Shown: positions 1 through 11,627 of the stretch, piece by piece | How the letters are laid out: each line of letters starts with the position of its first letter | Position numbering within the stretch: the first letter of the stretch is position 1 | From: Valencia hispanica | Taxonomy: Eukaryota; Chordata; Actinopteri; Cyprinodontiformes; Valenciidae | Direction: 5' to 3' | DNA: 64,000 bases | NCBI GenBank assembly: GCA_963556495.2 | Contig: OY747713.1 | Span: forward strand, 3,153,821 to 3,217,820 | Position numbers and translations under genes: made by a program | The notes under the pieces: generated by a model | Databases searched by the model: none | The model's input: only the letters and a program-made list of their open reading frames with translations | Told to the model about the DNA's origin: nothing

Positions 1-501
1 CCGCCGGGCTGAGCAGAAGCTCCATGAATCTGAGGATCATGTGAACCCAACAGTGACGTAAAGATAAGTTAATTCAATCCAAATCTTTATGAAAAGCAAA
101 CATTTCCTAATCTAATTGACATTTTGAAGCTCTGAGTCCACCATAAAACATCCTTGTTCATAAAAAGGCAGAAAAATCTATAAAAAACAACGATGAAAAT
201 TTGGAAACTTTTAAACACAAAAACTTTAAAACCAAGAAATTAATAAACTAACATCAGAAAATCTTTGTAGATTTAATAAAAATCCCAGAATTAACAAGAG
301 ACAAAATGAACAAATCCATTGTTCCTGAATCCTTTAACGTCACCTGATCTGCTGCCCTTCCTGTTTGCTTTTCCCACACAGATCTCTCCCCCTGGGGTGG
401 GCGGAGCTTTGTTTTTTTGCGCATGTTGCTTCTATAACTACGGTACCAAAAAGAAATGTTGCTGGTTCGGGTGTGTGATCGCCGTCTTTGTTTCTCCTCA
501 G
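1..501. other. no recognisable gene; AT-rich start of window
   Basis: I see no coding domain, RNA gene or repeat family here. It ends in a pyrimidine-rich stretch followed by AG at 500-501, which would serve as a splice acceptor for the exon-like segment that follows. Confidence 0.4.
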
Positions 502-646
502 GGCCGACGGCATCGGCACCACCCAACGCGTCTGGCCCGCGGCGCTCAGAGCGGTCCTGAGGACCCGGCTGCTGCTGCCGGAGAGGCGGGCGGCGAGGCG
601 GCGCCACCGGGGCAGAGCGTGGCAGGGCGAGAGCACGACCTCCTAA
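502..646 (+). CDS. possible terminal coding exon (unidentified)
   Basis: Seen: a pyrimidine tract (tttgtttctcctcag) ends in AG at 500-501. It is followed by a GC-rich open stretch in frame from 503 that closes at a TAA at 644-646, giving about 47 codons. The peptide starts ADGIGTTQRVWPAALRAV, becomes very arginine-rich and ends in GESTTS. Base composition is strongly GC-biased against AT-rich flanks, as in many fish coding exons. Another frame is also open across the whole stretch (to about 771), and I recognise no domain, so the frame is not decided. No upstream exon was found. It could equally be a GC-rich non-coding island. Family unknown. Confidence 0.22.
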
Positions 647-2411
647 GCGGGACGGGTAGACCGAACACTCACGGACGTATCCAGAGCAGAGCCGTAAGGG
701 GGGGCGGACCCCTGGAGCTTATAGGGCCCCTCTCAGGTGGGAAACACCTGAAGCTGATTCCCAGAGAGTGAAGAGATCCTCGAACCTCGCGGGATTCCAG
801 CCGCAGTCTTCTCACGGAAAACATGAAAGAGTCACAAAACGCTGAGATTTCATGGTCAAAGACACACACTGTCACTTGTCTCTTTTCATAAAAGAGACAA
901 AATAATAATTGGAATCATTTCATCACGTTTGGAAAAAACCATGAAAGAAGAGTCAGGATTCAGAGAAGAAATGAAGCCGGAAAAATGATCCGATTTTCTT
1001 CCTGAAGGCTCTTTTTTTTCCCAGCTGGTTGCTGTTTCACAGCCTGACTGAAGTTAGAAGTTTAGATATGTTCATATTCAAAAACATATTACTAGTAACA
1101 TAACATGAGAAATGAAATGTTGACATATTTTCCGTGTTAAAACCTGTAAATTCCATCTGAAAATGAATTTTGAAGCTTTTTAACTAAAGTTTTAACTCTG
1201 GGATAATAAAAGCATCTCATTGAAGCTTAGAAATGAAACGGCTGAGGACAGATCGCAGTAAAACAGAAAGTATTCCGATCTGAAATGAGCTGGAAACTCA
1301 GGAACAGACCCAGGTTCTCCGCGATCCGTTCCACGTTCTCCCATTTGTGGCCATTTACAGTTTTCCTGCGAGATCCGGAGCGTCGACGGGCCGCTGACTT
1401 GGAAAAATGACTCGGAGTCAAACTGGGACTCTGACAGAAGCATTTCAAAAGAAACCTGAGGAAGAGGAGTTGAGATGATGATGGTGAATGTGTTCCTGTT
1501 TTCCTCGACTGAAACCAGAACCGTTGGACTTTTCTTCACTCCTGTAATTTATGTTCTCCTCTCTGATTTATTTATTTATTCCTGCGGAGGCCACATTGGT
1601 CCGTCTCATGTTTGTCGGGTTCATTTCTGTGAAATGGTGCCGAATTCTGGCAGAATAATAAATTTATTTATCACTAACAGACCGTCTCTATGGTTACTGT
1701 CACACGTTTTTCCATCCGCTGACAACTAGAGCTACATGTCGAGGGGAAAAGCCGAGCACAACTTCACTAAATGACCAACTGGGTCATCAGAACAGCGAAA
1801 GAATCGATCGGGAGAAACTAGAAACCATCCAGAAGGATATCCGGAGCTGGGTTTGGTACACAGCTCCGGGTGTCACTGTGAAGAACCCGATCGGACCAAA
1901 GACCAGTTTCCAGTCCTTAAAGCTCCGAGACGCAACAAACCGATGAGAAATCCATCAATGGTTCATCATCAACACATTTGTACTGGGTTAAAACCGTCCT
2001 CATTGGTGGAAAAAGGTGTCGACCCGGTCATACTGTACGTTCTGCTGGACACAGATCGGACTCAAGAGTCACTGATGAGACAATGAAACTGTGCAGCTCC
2101 ACACAGATCCACTCACTCGACTCCAGGCTTCAAGCAGGAGGCTACGCTAAGCGCTAACAGCATCTAAGGCTAACACTGGGCCAACTACAGGTCTCATTCG
2201 CACACAGTTACTCGGTCGTGTGCAGATCAGTAGACAACGACCTCTTCAGTCTGGTGCAGCTGCAGAGAACCACAGAGGAAGGGATGATGCTGTTTTCAGT
2301 AAAACGGGATCTTATTGGCCCCGAAAGGCTGAGAAATCCTAAACAAAATAGATAAAATAGTGAGAATCTCTAGATGAGGATGACAAAAAGTTTTAGATTC
2401 TCACAGAACAA
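647..2411. other. unannotated non-coding stretch
   Basis: AT-rich sequence with short unrelated open frames. Nothing resembling a domain, repeat array or RNA gene was found. Confidence 0.4.
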
Positions 2412-2625
2412 CACTGAAAAAAGAGAATGCAGCTCCAAATTAAATAAATTGCGTTAATTGGTCACAAGTAATTGAATTAGGCTCATCCAGCTTAATTTAT
2501 TTGCACTTGTTTAACTTGACCGCTTAATAAACTTAATGAATTTACTTGGATAAACTTATTTCAATTTCATGTGACCAATTAACACCATTTATTTAAGTTG
2601 GATCAGCGATTTTCTTTTTTCGGTG
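2412..2625. mobile_element. foldback MITE with long inverted arms
   Basis: The left arm starts CACTGAAAAAAGAGAATG at 2412. The reverse complement of the right end (to 2625) starts CACCGAAAAAAGAAAATC. The arms stay alignable for about 80 bp, sharing TTAATTGGTCACA and TTAAATAAAT, so the element is a near-complete palindrome of about 214 bp. There is no coding capacity. The CACTG-type terminus and hairpin structure are typical of non-autonomous DNA transposons. No convincing target-site duplication is visible, so the superfamily is undecided. Confidence 0.7.
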
Positions 2626-3004
2626 AAGCGGATGTTCTCAGCCTGAAGAAACATGGAGATCCACATTACGTTTCCACGTTCAGAGGGACCTGTAGGAGAC
2701 GTCTCCGGGTCATTCCTCGGGTTCACAGCAAAAACAAGTCTGTAGCGTCACTTCACCCAGCAGGGAGCCCAATCTGATGGAAAGAAACATTATCCAGCAC
2801 CTAGAACCCATACAGAACCGAGACAAAGTGGTTCCATACATCCGATACTTTACCAAAAGATACGAGTTACTACCTGGAAACTGCAAGAAAAAGAACTTGT
2901 GTGTTCAGACAATTGATCCATCAGTGACCTGCACCTTAAGGAGAGGTGCCGATACATTTAGGAAATAAACTCATGAGCCCCATTAAAAAGTTAAGTAGTC
3001 TCTA
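2626..3004. other. unannotated spacer
   Basis: A 63-codon open frame (2777-2968) shows no recognisable domain. Nothing else was seen between the foldback element and the degenerate repeat block. Confidence 0.4.
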
Positions 3005-3009
3005 AGTTT

Positions 3010-3855
3010 TCAAAAAGGAACCTGTAAATCCAGAAGCGTAGCCTTCACGTTCCACCATAGTAACGCGTAACTTTCAGGAAGTAACCGACAAATTCCAGCA
3101 AAGTACACTTTAGGATCTGAAAAAGTAGCACGCATGTTCTGGAAAGAAACCTGAGTGTTTTGCAAAAAACAGACACAAATTACTTTTCTTAAATGTTCTA
3201 AGTCCCAGGATGCACCAATTTTCAGAAAGGTAACCTGCATATTTCTGGTTAGTAACCCAAAGGTTCAAGGAAATGTACCTCTGTAAGAGTAACATGATCT
3301 GGTTCAGGGGTTTGTGTTATCTTTCAACGAATCCCTTCTAAATTCCAAATAACGTACCCTGTATGCTTCAGGGAAGTGTCATGCAGAATTCAGGAAGCGC
3401 TAGTTCTGAACAAAGAACTCATAAACACCTAAAATACAGCCCAAGATTTTATTGTAAAATACCTTCAGCAAAAGTAACCTGCAGGTTGGAGGAAAGTAAG
3501 TTTAAATAATCTACCTGGTGAGTTCTGGAAAGGTAGAAAGTATATTTTGGAAAGCAAACCGTATTTTCCAAAAGTAACCTGCTAAATATTGTGAAGTAAC
3601 CTTGAGCCTATAAGTTCCAGGATATCAAACCTGAACGTTTCAGAAATGCAACCTCTAACAATAAAGTATGAGGTCTGTAAATTTGAGAGCACCTATAATT
3701 TCTAACGTTTTACCCACAAAGTACTGTAAAGTAATGTGTAGGTTCTAGGATATCAACCTGTAGGTTTCAGGAATCTGAACCTGAAATTTCCAAAGGGTAA
3801 ACGTTATTCACCTGGAGTAATGAGCTCTGGTCAAAGTGACCTGCACAAACAGCGG
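3010..3855 (+). repeat. highly degenerate minisatellite, about 22-bp unit, block 1
   Basis: A motif close to AAGTAACCTGTAGGTTCCAGG recurs with heavy divergence through the block. Starts fall near 3060, 3081, 3103, 3126 and 3147, giving spacings of about 21-23 bp. Variants include GTAACCGACAAATTCCAG, GTAGCACGCATGTTCTGG and GTAACCTGCAGGTTGGAGG. No reading frame is kept. It looks like an ancient tandem array that has decayed. The same motif returns at 5843-6012. Confidence 0.65.
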
Positions 3856-3885
3856 TGAACACCCTGCCAATGATCTTTGGACCAT

Positions 3886-4099
3886 TTCCTACGGCTTCTC
3901 TAACACAGCGTCACAAAAATCCTCGACGTAGGGCCTCCGTAGGAATGCTTTAGGAACAACCGAAGAACAAGGCGCAATGTTCGTGAATTATTTAGGGTCA
4001 GTAGACCGTTCCAAAATCCCAGATTCCTACGGTGGTCTGAGTATGCCGCAGAAATACATTAAGTGTTCTTGGGCGGCCCTTAGAGGAACGCCGTAGGAA
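3886..4099. mobile_element. foldback element with repeated CCGTAGGAA motifs
   Basis: The left arm TTCCTACGGCTTCTCTAA (3886) is mirrored by TTAGAGGAACGCCGTAGGAA (4080-4099) in inverse orientation. Two further copies lie inside: CCGTAGGAA near 3937 and TTCCTACGG near 4024. The four copies alternate in orientation. There is no coding capacity. It is probably a non-autonomous DNA element, but outer boundaries and target duplication are unclear. Confidence 0.45.
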
Positions 4100-4494
4100 C
4101 GGAGATTTGGAAATATAAGATGTTCATCAGGCAAAAGTACGTTCAGAAAACCTTCCGACTCGCGGTCCAGCTAATGGAAGAGAGAATCGCTGTAGAGCTG
4201 AGGTGGCAAAGACATTTTTATTGTCCGTCATTTTGACCGACGGGGTCAAAAAAATCTGGTTATAATCTATTTTTACCCCTCAATTTTTTCAATTATAGCA
4301 TTTAATAGTATTTAGTTGTTTTTTATTCAATCCGAATAAGCTGAACAGAGAACTTCTTATAAAATAATAAATAATAAAGTATGAACAGCTCTCCTGCTGT
4401 GGCCTGAACTCACAGTCTCACATCTTCCTCCTGCTCCACATGGAGCTGAAATCATCTCCTGCTTGTTCGTATTCAAATAGTGGGATCGCTGCAG
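4100..4494. other. unannotated spacer
   Basis: AT-rich, with a small hairpin (GTCCGTCATTTTGACCGACGG near 4225). Nothing else is recognisable. Confidence 0.35.
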
Positions 4495-5516
4495 AGCTTA
4501 TTGTCATGTTCAGGTTTAGGATGATACTCAGCTCTACATTACGATGTCACCAGGTGATTCTCAACCCATCCAAACCCTAAATAAATGCATCAACCAAATC
4601 AATGGTTGGATGTGTCACAACCTTCTCTAGCTGAACAGAAACAAAACTGAAGTAATTACTTTTGGACCTAAAGAGGAACGATCAACAGTCAGCACACAGC
4701 TTCAGTTAATCCAGCTAGAAACTACTGATCAGGCCTGAAATCTAGGTGTAGTAATGGACTCAGACCTGAACCTCCAGGGTCACATAAAGGTCAATAACAA
4801 GGTCAGCCTTCTATCACTTGAAGAACATCTCTAGGATTAAAGGACTGATGTCACAACAGGACCTAGAAAAACTCATCCATGCGTTTATCTTTAGTCGGAT
4901 CGATTACTGCAACAGCGTCGTCACAGGTCTGCCTAAAAAGTCAATCAGACATCTGCAGCTGATCCAGAACGCTGCTGCTCGTGTTCCTCACTAGAACCAG
5001 GAAAGTAGAGCACATCACCCCAGTTCTAAAGTCCTTACACTGGCTCCCTGTAGCTTAGAGAATAGACTTCTAAATACTTTTACTAGTTTATAAATCATTA
5101 CATGGCTTAGCACCAAAGTATGTAGAAGATCTGCTGTTACTATAGCAACCCCCACCAGACCAATCAGGTCCTCTAATTCCAGTCGACTCAACATCCCTAG
5201 AATCAGAACCAGACATGGAGAAGCAGCTTTCAGTTTCTATGCTCCTCTAATCTGGAACAAACTTCCAGAGAACTGCAAAGCTGCTGAAACACTGAGTTCT
5301 TTTAAATCATGACTAAAAACGTGTCTGTTTAGAGCTGCCTTTGAGTCATGCTTTGATGTATCTGTGTGTGCTTCTTGCTTTATTGCTGTTTTTACTTTAT
5401 ATGCTTTGTCTGTGTTTTACTACTATATTTATTTTACCTCTTAATCATGTAAAGCAGCTTGAATCACCTTGTTGTTGAAAGTGTTGCTATACAAATAAAA
5501 TTGCCTTGCCTTGCCT
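4495..5516 (+). pseudogene. 5'-truncated L2/Maui-type LINE (reverse transcriptase C-terminus and 3' tail)
   Basis: In broken frames the sequence encodes the DDTQLY reverse-transcriptase core (near 4525), then the downstream region with EKLIHAFIFSRIDYCN (near 4868), LPKKSIRHLQLIQNAA and SLHWLPV-like motifs. This order is typical of the C-terminal half of L2/CR1-group LINE ORF2. Several frameshifts and stops interrupt it. The 3' end is AAATAAAATTGCCTTGCCTTGCC: a short untranslated region closing on tandem TTGCC pentamers, the microsatellite-like tail expected of L2 elements. The copy lacks the endonuclease and most of the reverse transcriptase, as in usual 5' truncation. It separates two blocks of the same degenerate minisatellite. 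Confidence 0.87.
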
Positions 5517-5842
5517 AGGATTTTTGCCTCAGACAGACGACTTCTCATGGGGGTTTAGATGTTGTTCTGGAGGCTGAATCCACACTGGAGACTGGAATTA
5601 AAGCTCCGCTTCGGCCAAAGTTTAGAAATCAGGGAACATTTCTCCAGTTGAAGCGATCAGAAGTCGGAAAGAGTCTGAACGAGCCGTTTCCTGACTTGCA
5701 AGCTATCGCTTCAGCGGGAGGAAATCCACAGCACGGCACAGATGCGCTCAGTAACTCTTCAATGCGCTGTCAGCTCCCGGTTAGCGAGATGCATTGAGTA
5801 CGGTGTCCAGGTCTGAGATGATGCTCAGATGCTCTCATTGGA
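5517..5842. other. unannotated spacer
   Basis: Nothing recognisable between the L2 tail and the second degenerate repeat block. Confidence 0.35.
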
Positions 5843-6012
5843 GCTCAACCTGTATGTTTCAGAAAAGTGAACCGTAGGACAGTAATATGTAAGAATGTGG
5901 GGTGTAAATGTGTGAAAAGGACCTTGTAATTTAGTTAAAGTAACCTGTACATTCTGGTAAAGCATACTGTTCTGTTCTGAGAAGGTAACCTGTAAGTTCC
6001 CTGCAGTGTTAT
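5843..6012 (+). repeat. degenerate minisatellite, block 2
   Basis: Recurring AACCTGTATGTTTCAGAAAAG, GTAACCTGTACATTCTGGTAA and GTAACCTGTAAGTTCC match the motif of block 1 at 3010-3855, in the same orientation. They are less numerous and strongly diverged. Confidence 0.55.
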
Positions 6013-7404
6013 ACAAGTTATTAGGAATTTCTCCTCATTTGGCTGAAGGATGGGATGATAAGGAAAAGTTTGGGAACCTCTGTTGTTGATGATGATGATG
6101 TTATGCAACTATTAATCTGTTCATAACGTTGCCACAAACTCTGTGGTCAAAACAAGTCCAAACGCGTTTCATTTAGTATTCCTGCAGTTTCTCCTCCAGA
6201 TGAGGGATTCTTTGCTCAGGGAATGAAAGGGCAAAACCAAAAGTAAGAGTTGAAGTTTGTGCAGAGGGAAGAAGAGTGTTGATGTGAGGAATAATGAGTC
6301 GGTCGCAGCTCTTTAATCTCGGGACCAATCCAAGCCAGAGCAGAGATTCTTCTGATCCCGGTGCGGATTCTGTCAGCAGCCTGGATTTAAACACACATCC
6401 AGCTCCGTGTTTGTTTTCAACCCTGTAATGATCCTCGTCTAAAATGCTCCGGTTTCTCCAAACCGAGCTCAGCAGAACTCCCTCTGTTATTTTCTCACGT
6501 CCAGGTCATTACGACTCCCTTGTCACTTTTACAGAAACCGAAGCAGAACCTCTTCTGTGTTTCAGCGACAAATTAGTTTTAAAATCAGTCATTGTGTCTG
6601 CTCTCCAGGAGTAACACCTCCTAAATACTCCCCGACAGGTCTGGACCCAGCTCAGGTAACACGTGGGGGATCTCTTTGGCTCTGGGATGTGATGTTTTGA
6701 AGAGAAGCATGAATCTGTCCCTCCCGGTTAATGACTGTCATACAAGTTGTTTTTGGGCTCGGTTCAAACACCGACATGCCTGCGTCTTGCAGCCGTCACT
6801 CATCGGGGATCTGCTCCGACTGGCAGCAGAAAACTATCCGCGGCTGAGAGGTTCTAATCTGTCCGGCCCATTTAGCAAACAAATCTGCGGAGGATTCTGT
6901 GCCGCGGGCGGTATCGGGACAAACGCTGCAGCCTGCAGAGTCTAAACACAATACTGGGGTCATATTTCTCTCCCCACACATTTGCTGTTTGTTTGTGGAG
7001 CAGTTTGCAGACATGTCTGCCGGAGGACGAGAGACAATCAAGCTGCAAACTCAAATCCTCACGGGCAGAAATGTGCCGACGCATGCAGCAACACAACAGA
7101 GCAGTTACTCAAACACTTCAGCATTTGCTTTTCCTTCACAGTGAAGAGTTTAAGCTCCATGGAAAACCAAATGAGAGCAAGCGCTGAACGTGCTTTTGGA
7201 ATGTTGCAATTTCTGTGCATCAAAACGCAGGTCTAAAAGATGTTAAAATGATTTAACCCCAACGTCAGACGAACAACAAAAACACCACCACCACCACTAC
7301 GGGTCGTTCTGTGTCATCGTTTAAGAATCAAAACAAAACCGCAGAAGCAGTGAGTGAGAAACTGGGGGCACCCTCACGACTTCCACAGAAATCTCAGGGT
7401 GGAA
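6013..7404. other. unannotated non-coding stretch
   Basis: Contains a short GATGATGATGATG run near 6090 and several short open frames at 6676-7236 without domain signatures. No supported gene. Confidence 0.35.
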
Positions 7405-7510
7405 AGACATAAGCAATGACCTTAGAGAAGCAACTGTTGGTTTCAATCAATCATGGATGGGTTACAAGCTCATTTCTGAACTATCTGAAGCAGGGTCAAT
7501 GCCAAATCCG
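7405..7510 (+). pseudogene. Tc1-like transposase fragment (N-terminal HTH)
   Basis: The frame at about 7409-7507 reads SNDLREATVGFNQSWMGYK followed by LISELSE. This resembles the first helix-turn-helix of fish Tc1-like transposases (LREAIV..HQSGKGYKTISK type). The rest of the transposase and the terminal inverted repeats cannot be traced, so it is an isolated relic of about 100 bp. The assignment rests on motif similarity from memory of the family. Confidence 0.5.
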
Positions 7511-8737
7511 CGTTGATATAGTACTGTCTCCTGTGTTGTCACGTCTGCTGACACATTGAAAATATAAGGGTCTGAAGGTGAGGAAATCTTTGAAATATGT
7601 GTCGCTTCTGATGCGCTCCCGTTTGTGTGTTCATTGGGATCAAGGGTGTGGAATTCACAGTGTCCTGCTGCGTCAGGAAAGGGTGTGCTTCAACGTGCTG
7701 AGAGCCCACAAGTCACAATTTGTTTATTAGTCGATTTATTCAGAAAGTAGGGCAAGGTGTGAGTTTTACTTTCAAATTCAAGCAATGCTGAGGTGAGTAA
7801 CTTTTCTTTGGCGCAGACTGAGCAATTGTGTAGTGTTGCATGAGATTTAGGAACGTCACTATTGGGTCGCTGCTGCAACATTCAATCTGCAGTTGCATCG
7901 ATTCTGTAGGTGTGGTGAATATGTTTGGAATTCATGATCTGAGCTGTGGTGCTAATCCTGCAGAAGTCTTCGACGTGACTGGCTGCCGTGCCGATCGAAA
8001 CCTGGTGCCGTGTTTCTGCAGTATTTTACTAGGCAGTTTGTCTTGCTTCGCTTTTGCAACAAAAAGCAGATATGCAACAATGTGACAACGTTTAAATGCT
8101 CAGCACATTGTCTCTACAACACTCCCTCCAAAGTTCCTGGTAAATGAATAAACACAAGAGGGTAACAATGGCTCCAGAAAATCATCATGGTTCCCAGAAA
8201 AGGTCCTTACTATCGTCGTTGAAGTCGGTTGGTTGTTTGTTGAACTCTGGTACCAGGAGTCATTGCACCTGAACAATACTAACCATACTACCAACCAGTA
8301 CTTTATCTTTATCCTACGGTAACTAATTATCTTGTGCAGGAGTCTGTTCGAGACAAATAGAACCACTTTAATTCCATCAATTTGTACTGAAGAGTTGGCG
8401 AGAAATAAAATGCTGACAGGCGGTGAGCAGCAACAGGTGGGGAAGGGGCAATGCAAAGTTATTCTAATCTTCATATAGAGTCAGAGGAAACCTTCGAGGC
8501 TTTTAAAACCGTTGGTATACACTGATCCTTAGGCCCCATCATCTTGCATGTTTTACCTGCTGCAACACACTGGATTAAAATACATGAAAGTCTGCAGAAG
8601 CCTCTAAATGATGCATTCATTTGTATCTGTTGTTACTGAAACGGAGAAACATCTAAAACATGCAAGACCGTGGGACCCTCGTTGGGACTCAGGTTGGGGG
8701 GCCCTGGTTAAGGGACCCAGGTGGAGGAACACATACC
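7511..8737. other. unannotated non-coding stretch
   Basis: No domain, array or terminal repeat could be supported. Short open frames on both strands look incidental. Confidence 0.35.
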
Positions 8738-8802
8738 TGGACCAGAGTAGAGATGTTTGGACGTAATGGAAAGCACCAAATACAGCATTTGAGCACAAAA
8801 CC
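8738..8802 (+). pseudogene. Tc1-like transposase scrap (DETK-VEMFG region)
   Basis: The frame near 8741 reads TRVEMFGRNGKHQIQH, resembling the conserved Tc1 stretch around DETKVEMFGHN that lies between the first two catalytic acids. Only about 65 bp can be aligned by eye, with no inverted repeats nearby. Confidence 0.45.
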
Positions 8803-10769
8803 TTCCAACCAACTGACGAGCACAGCGGGGGAAGGCCGATGATTCTGTCTCGTTCTGCAGCTAAAGGTACCGATCACCTGGAGTGGCTTTTGAACTCCTC
8901 TGAGCATCTTTGAACCTGAGCATCCGAGGGTTAAACGTGAGTCTGACAGCTGATGATAGGATTTCATCCAGAGCAGCTTCCGACCGTAAACGTCTCATTT
9001 TTACTTCAAAATGAGCCGACAGTGAAAAATCTGGATGATAAATAGTTTTTCTTCTTGTTTCACCCAAACTTTAAACTGCCCGAGTTTCAGTTTAAAGATG
9101 ATGTGATCAGAGTGAGACCGGCTTCATCAAAGCCAAGGCTGCAGGTTTGCCTCAGTCTCATCTCTGCAGTCTTCCATCGCCTCGGTGTCACGTTTGGACT
9201 GCAGCTTCTCTACCTGCACAGCTTAATACCACAATGGTTCTCTCTCTGCTCTGCAGCTCCGAGCAGGTAATTCCCCAGAGATGGGAGCTTCTGGCAGAAC
9301 TCATTAGTCTACTGAATAAAGCGGACTCTAACATAATAGCTCATTACACAGGGAGGAATCTCCTCGACTCGCCAGGAATTCCTCGACTCAGGGGCCAAAC
9401 AATGGGAGCCTGTGAGAGGAACGTCTGGGCGGGGTCCGCCGGCCTCGGCCTCTGACGTCCAACCAACGCCTGGCTCTACCTCCGCACACCCTGTCGTCCC
9501 AACCAGCACTCCCAGGTGTGCCGAAGCATCTCACGAAACTCAGCTTCAGCCCAGCAGAGGGGATTAATCAGCCTGATTCAGAGACCTGGCAGGGAGGTGG
9601 AGGTGAAGCCATGCGGCCCTCCAGGTGAGTCCTGGTTTGTCATCACGTCCTGCCAGAGGTCTTATTATGGTCATCTGTGCAGGTATCTCTCATCACTACC
9701 CCCCCTCGGCCTGCAATAGAACCAAATACCAAAATGCCTTACAGGAAAATCCCAGAGATATTCAGAGAATGCAGCGCTCCGACGGTCGCGTGTTTCAGGA
9801 CGGGAATGTTCAGAACGTGAGAAATTATCCACAGAGCCTCAGAAACTGAAATTAACTGGCATGCAGGGATGATGAAAGCAAACCGCTTGCAGGGTTTTAA
9901 CATAGCTACACGGTGAAAACACACGCTGAGCCCTGCAGGAAGAAGAACCTCCATGAACGACCGCAGAAACCCTGTAGGCGAGAAATCTGGAGCGAAAAGA
10001 AGGTTAAACTTCAAAGAGTCGAATGATAAGTTGTTTTACAGAACCGAACCAGAGAGTTTGGATCCAGCTCCTATTTTTCAATTTAAAGAGGAAATGTTTT
10101 AAGACGATCCTGACCCACGGATCTCCGGCGGCTTCCACAACCAAGCAGCTAGCTGCAGAAGAAACGTCGTTTTTTATTGAGTAGAAGGTAAAACGTGTCT
10201 CTGGATGAACATTAGCAACAACCAAACTCCGCTGAGATTCAGAGGATTCATCTCTGAAGCCATCTAAAGGCACACCTGATTGTTTAAAGGTGAAACATGA
10301 TGAAAAGCCATTTTAATAGGATTTAGATTATTCCCTGGGTATAAAACAATTTACTATAAAAATCACTTCATTTAGCTTGGATCTCAGATTTGTGATGTGA
10401 TTGATCTTAAAATCTCCATCTTTGTCTCCAGCAACCTTCAACCTGATGCCTTCAAAGGATCTCAGCAGAGGGAACACCACCTTGCTTCGGTCTGTGCTGG
10501 TTTACCACTGTATTTGTTTCATAGATTTATCATTTATTTGGGTTCATTGAAGTTGAAAAGTACTTTATCTTTTACTTTTGTACTTTTACTATGGTAAAGG
10601 AGTCCAATCTGTACTTTTACTTTTACCAGTCTATTTTTACACGAGCATCTGTTTCTCTACTAAAGGAGGAAAACATTTTTCCACCTTTACTGCAAACAAG
10701 CTTTGCAAAAAATTGTTCTTTTATTGTAATGCATCTTCACAATAAATCTGATAGTCAAAGTCTTTTTAC
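8803..10769. other. unannotated non-coding stretch
   Basis: Moderately GC-rich in 9100-9700, with many short open frames but no recognisable domain or paired splice signals that define an exon. No repeats were recognised. Confidence 0.35.
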
Positions 10770-11627
10770 TAGGGATGTAACAGTACACAAAATTCACGGT
10801 TCTGTATGTTTTTAGTACACTTTAATCAAGAAAAATAAATACAAATGAACATATGACTTTTTTTTTTTACTTTGATCAACGTTGAATAAATAACCTTTTT
10901 TCCTGAATTCCTTCCTTTCAATTCCTGAAATTAATGTGATTTAGTTATGTTCTATAACTTTAAAAAGTACAGAATTGACTGGAGATTTGATTGGATTAAA
11001 AAATAATTAAAATAGTACAAGCAGACATAGCCGGAGTAGAACAGTCAGCGTTAATGTTTAAATAATACTTTGCATATATTTGAAAATAAAACATGCTTAA
11101 ATCATTTTGGAGTTGTTCTGATATTTCGACAGCCTAGTCTCCCAGCTGTACTTGGAAAATACCTTCTCATCAACAGGGATTCCTCCGACTTGCATTTTAT
11201 CCAAAATAAGGAGTTTGTGTTGATTGGATGCTGCTGGTAGCCATGTTGGACATCAGCTGGTTTCTCTCCAGTATCAGTGATGTTTCCATTCAGCTGGACG
11301 TTGTTTCAGGTGAGTCATTCAGTTTAGTGCAGAGCGTGTTATGGACCTTATTGCTGTTGAAAGATAAAGTTCTGGTTTCGGTCCAGTTTTTATTTTTTAC
11401 TGTAGCTGCATGAGAAACCATTCATGTTCCCAAATAGCAGAGTTTGGTGATAGCTGGGAGACCTTTCTGTTTAGTTTTGGTGTCACTTTTTAAAGTTGCC
11501 CTGCAGAAACGTTGCACTGAGCTCTGAGTTTGTCACACAAACATTCTGCAATTGTTCAGGTAGAAAAGAGCTGGAATCGCTCGGTACCAAACCGAAAAAT
11601 AGGAATACATGTACCACTACATCCCTA
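10770..11627. mobile_element. hAT-like non-autonomous transposon
   Basis: The left end TAGGGATGTAACAGTACAC (10770) pairs with the right end GTACCACTACATCCCTA (to 11627) as terminal inverted repeats. The flanking octamers CTTTTTAC and GTGTTTAC agree at six of eight positions, consistent with a decayed 8-bp hAT target duplication. The interior is AT-rich with no transposase domain. The termini are of the hAT type common in fish genomes. Confidence 0.7.

Noticed and set aside
6676..7236. Cluster of overlapping open frames on both strands
   Set aside because: No frame shows a domain or paired splice sites. Probably chance.
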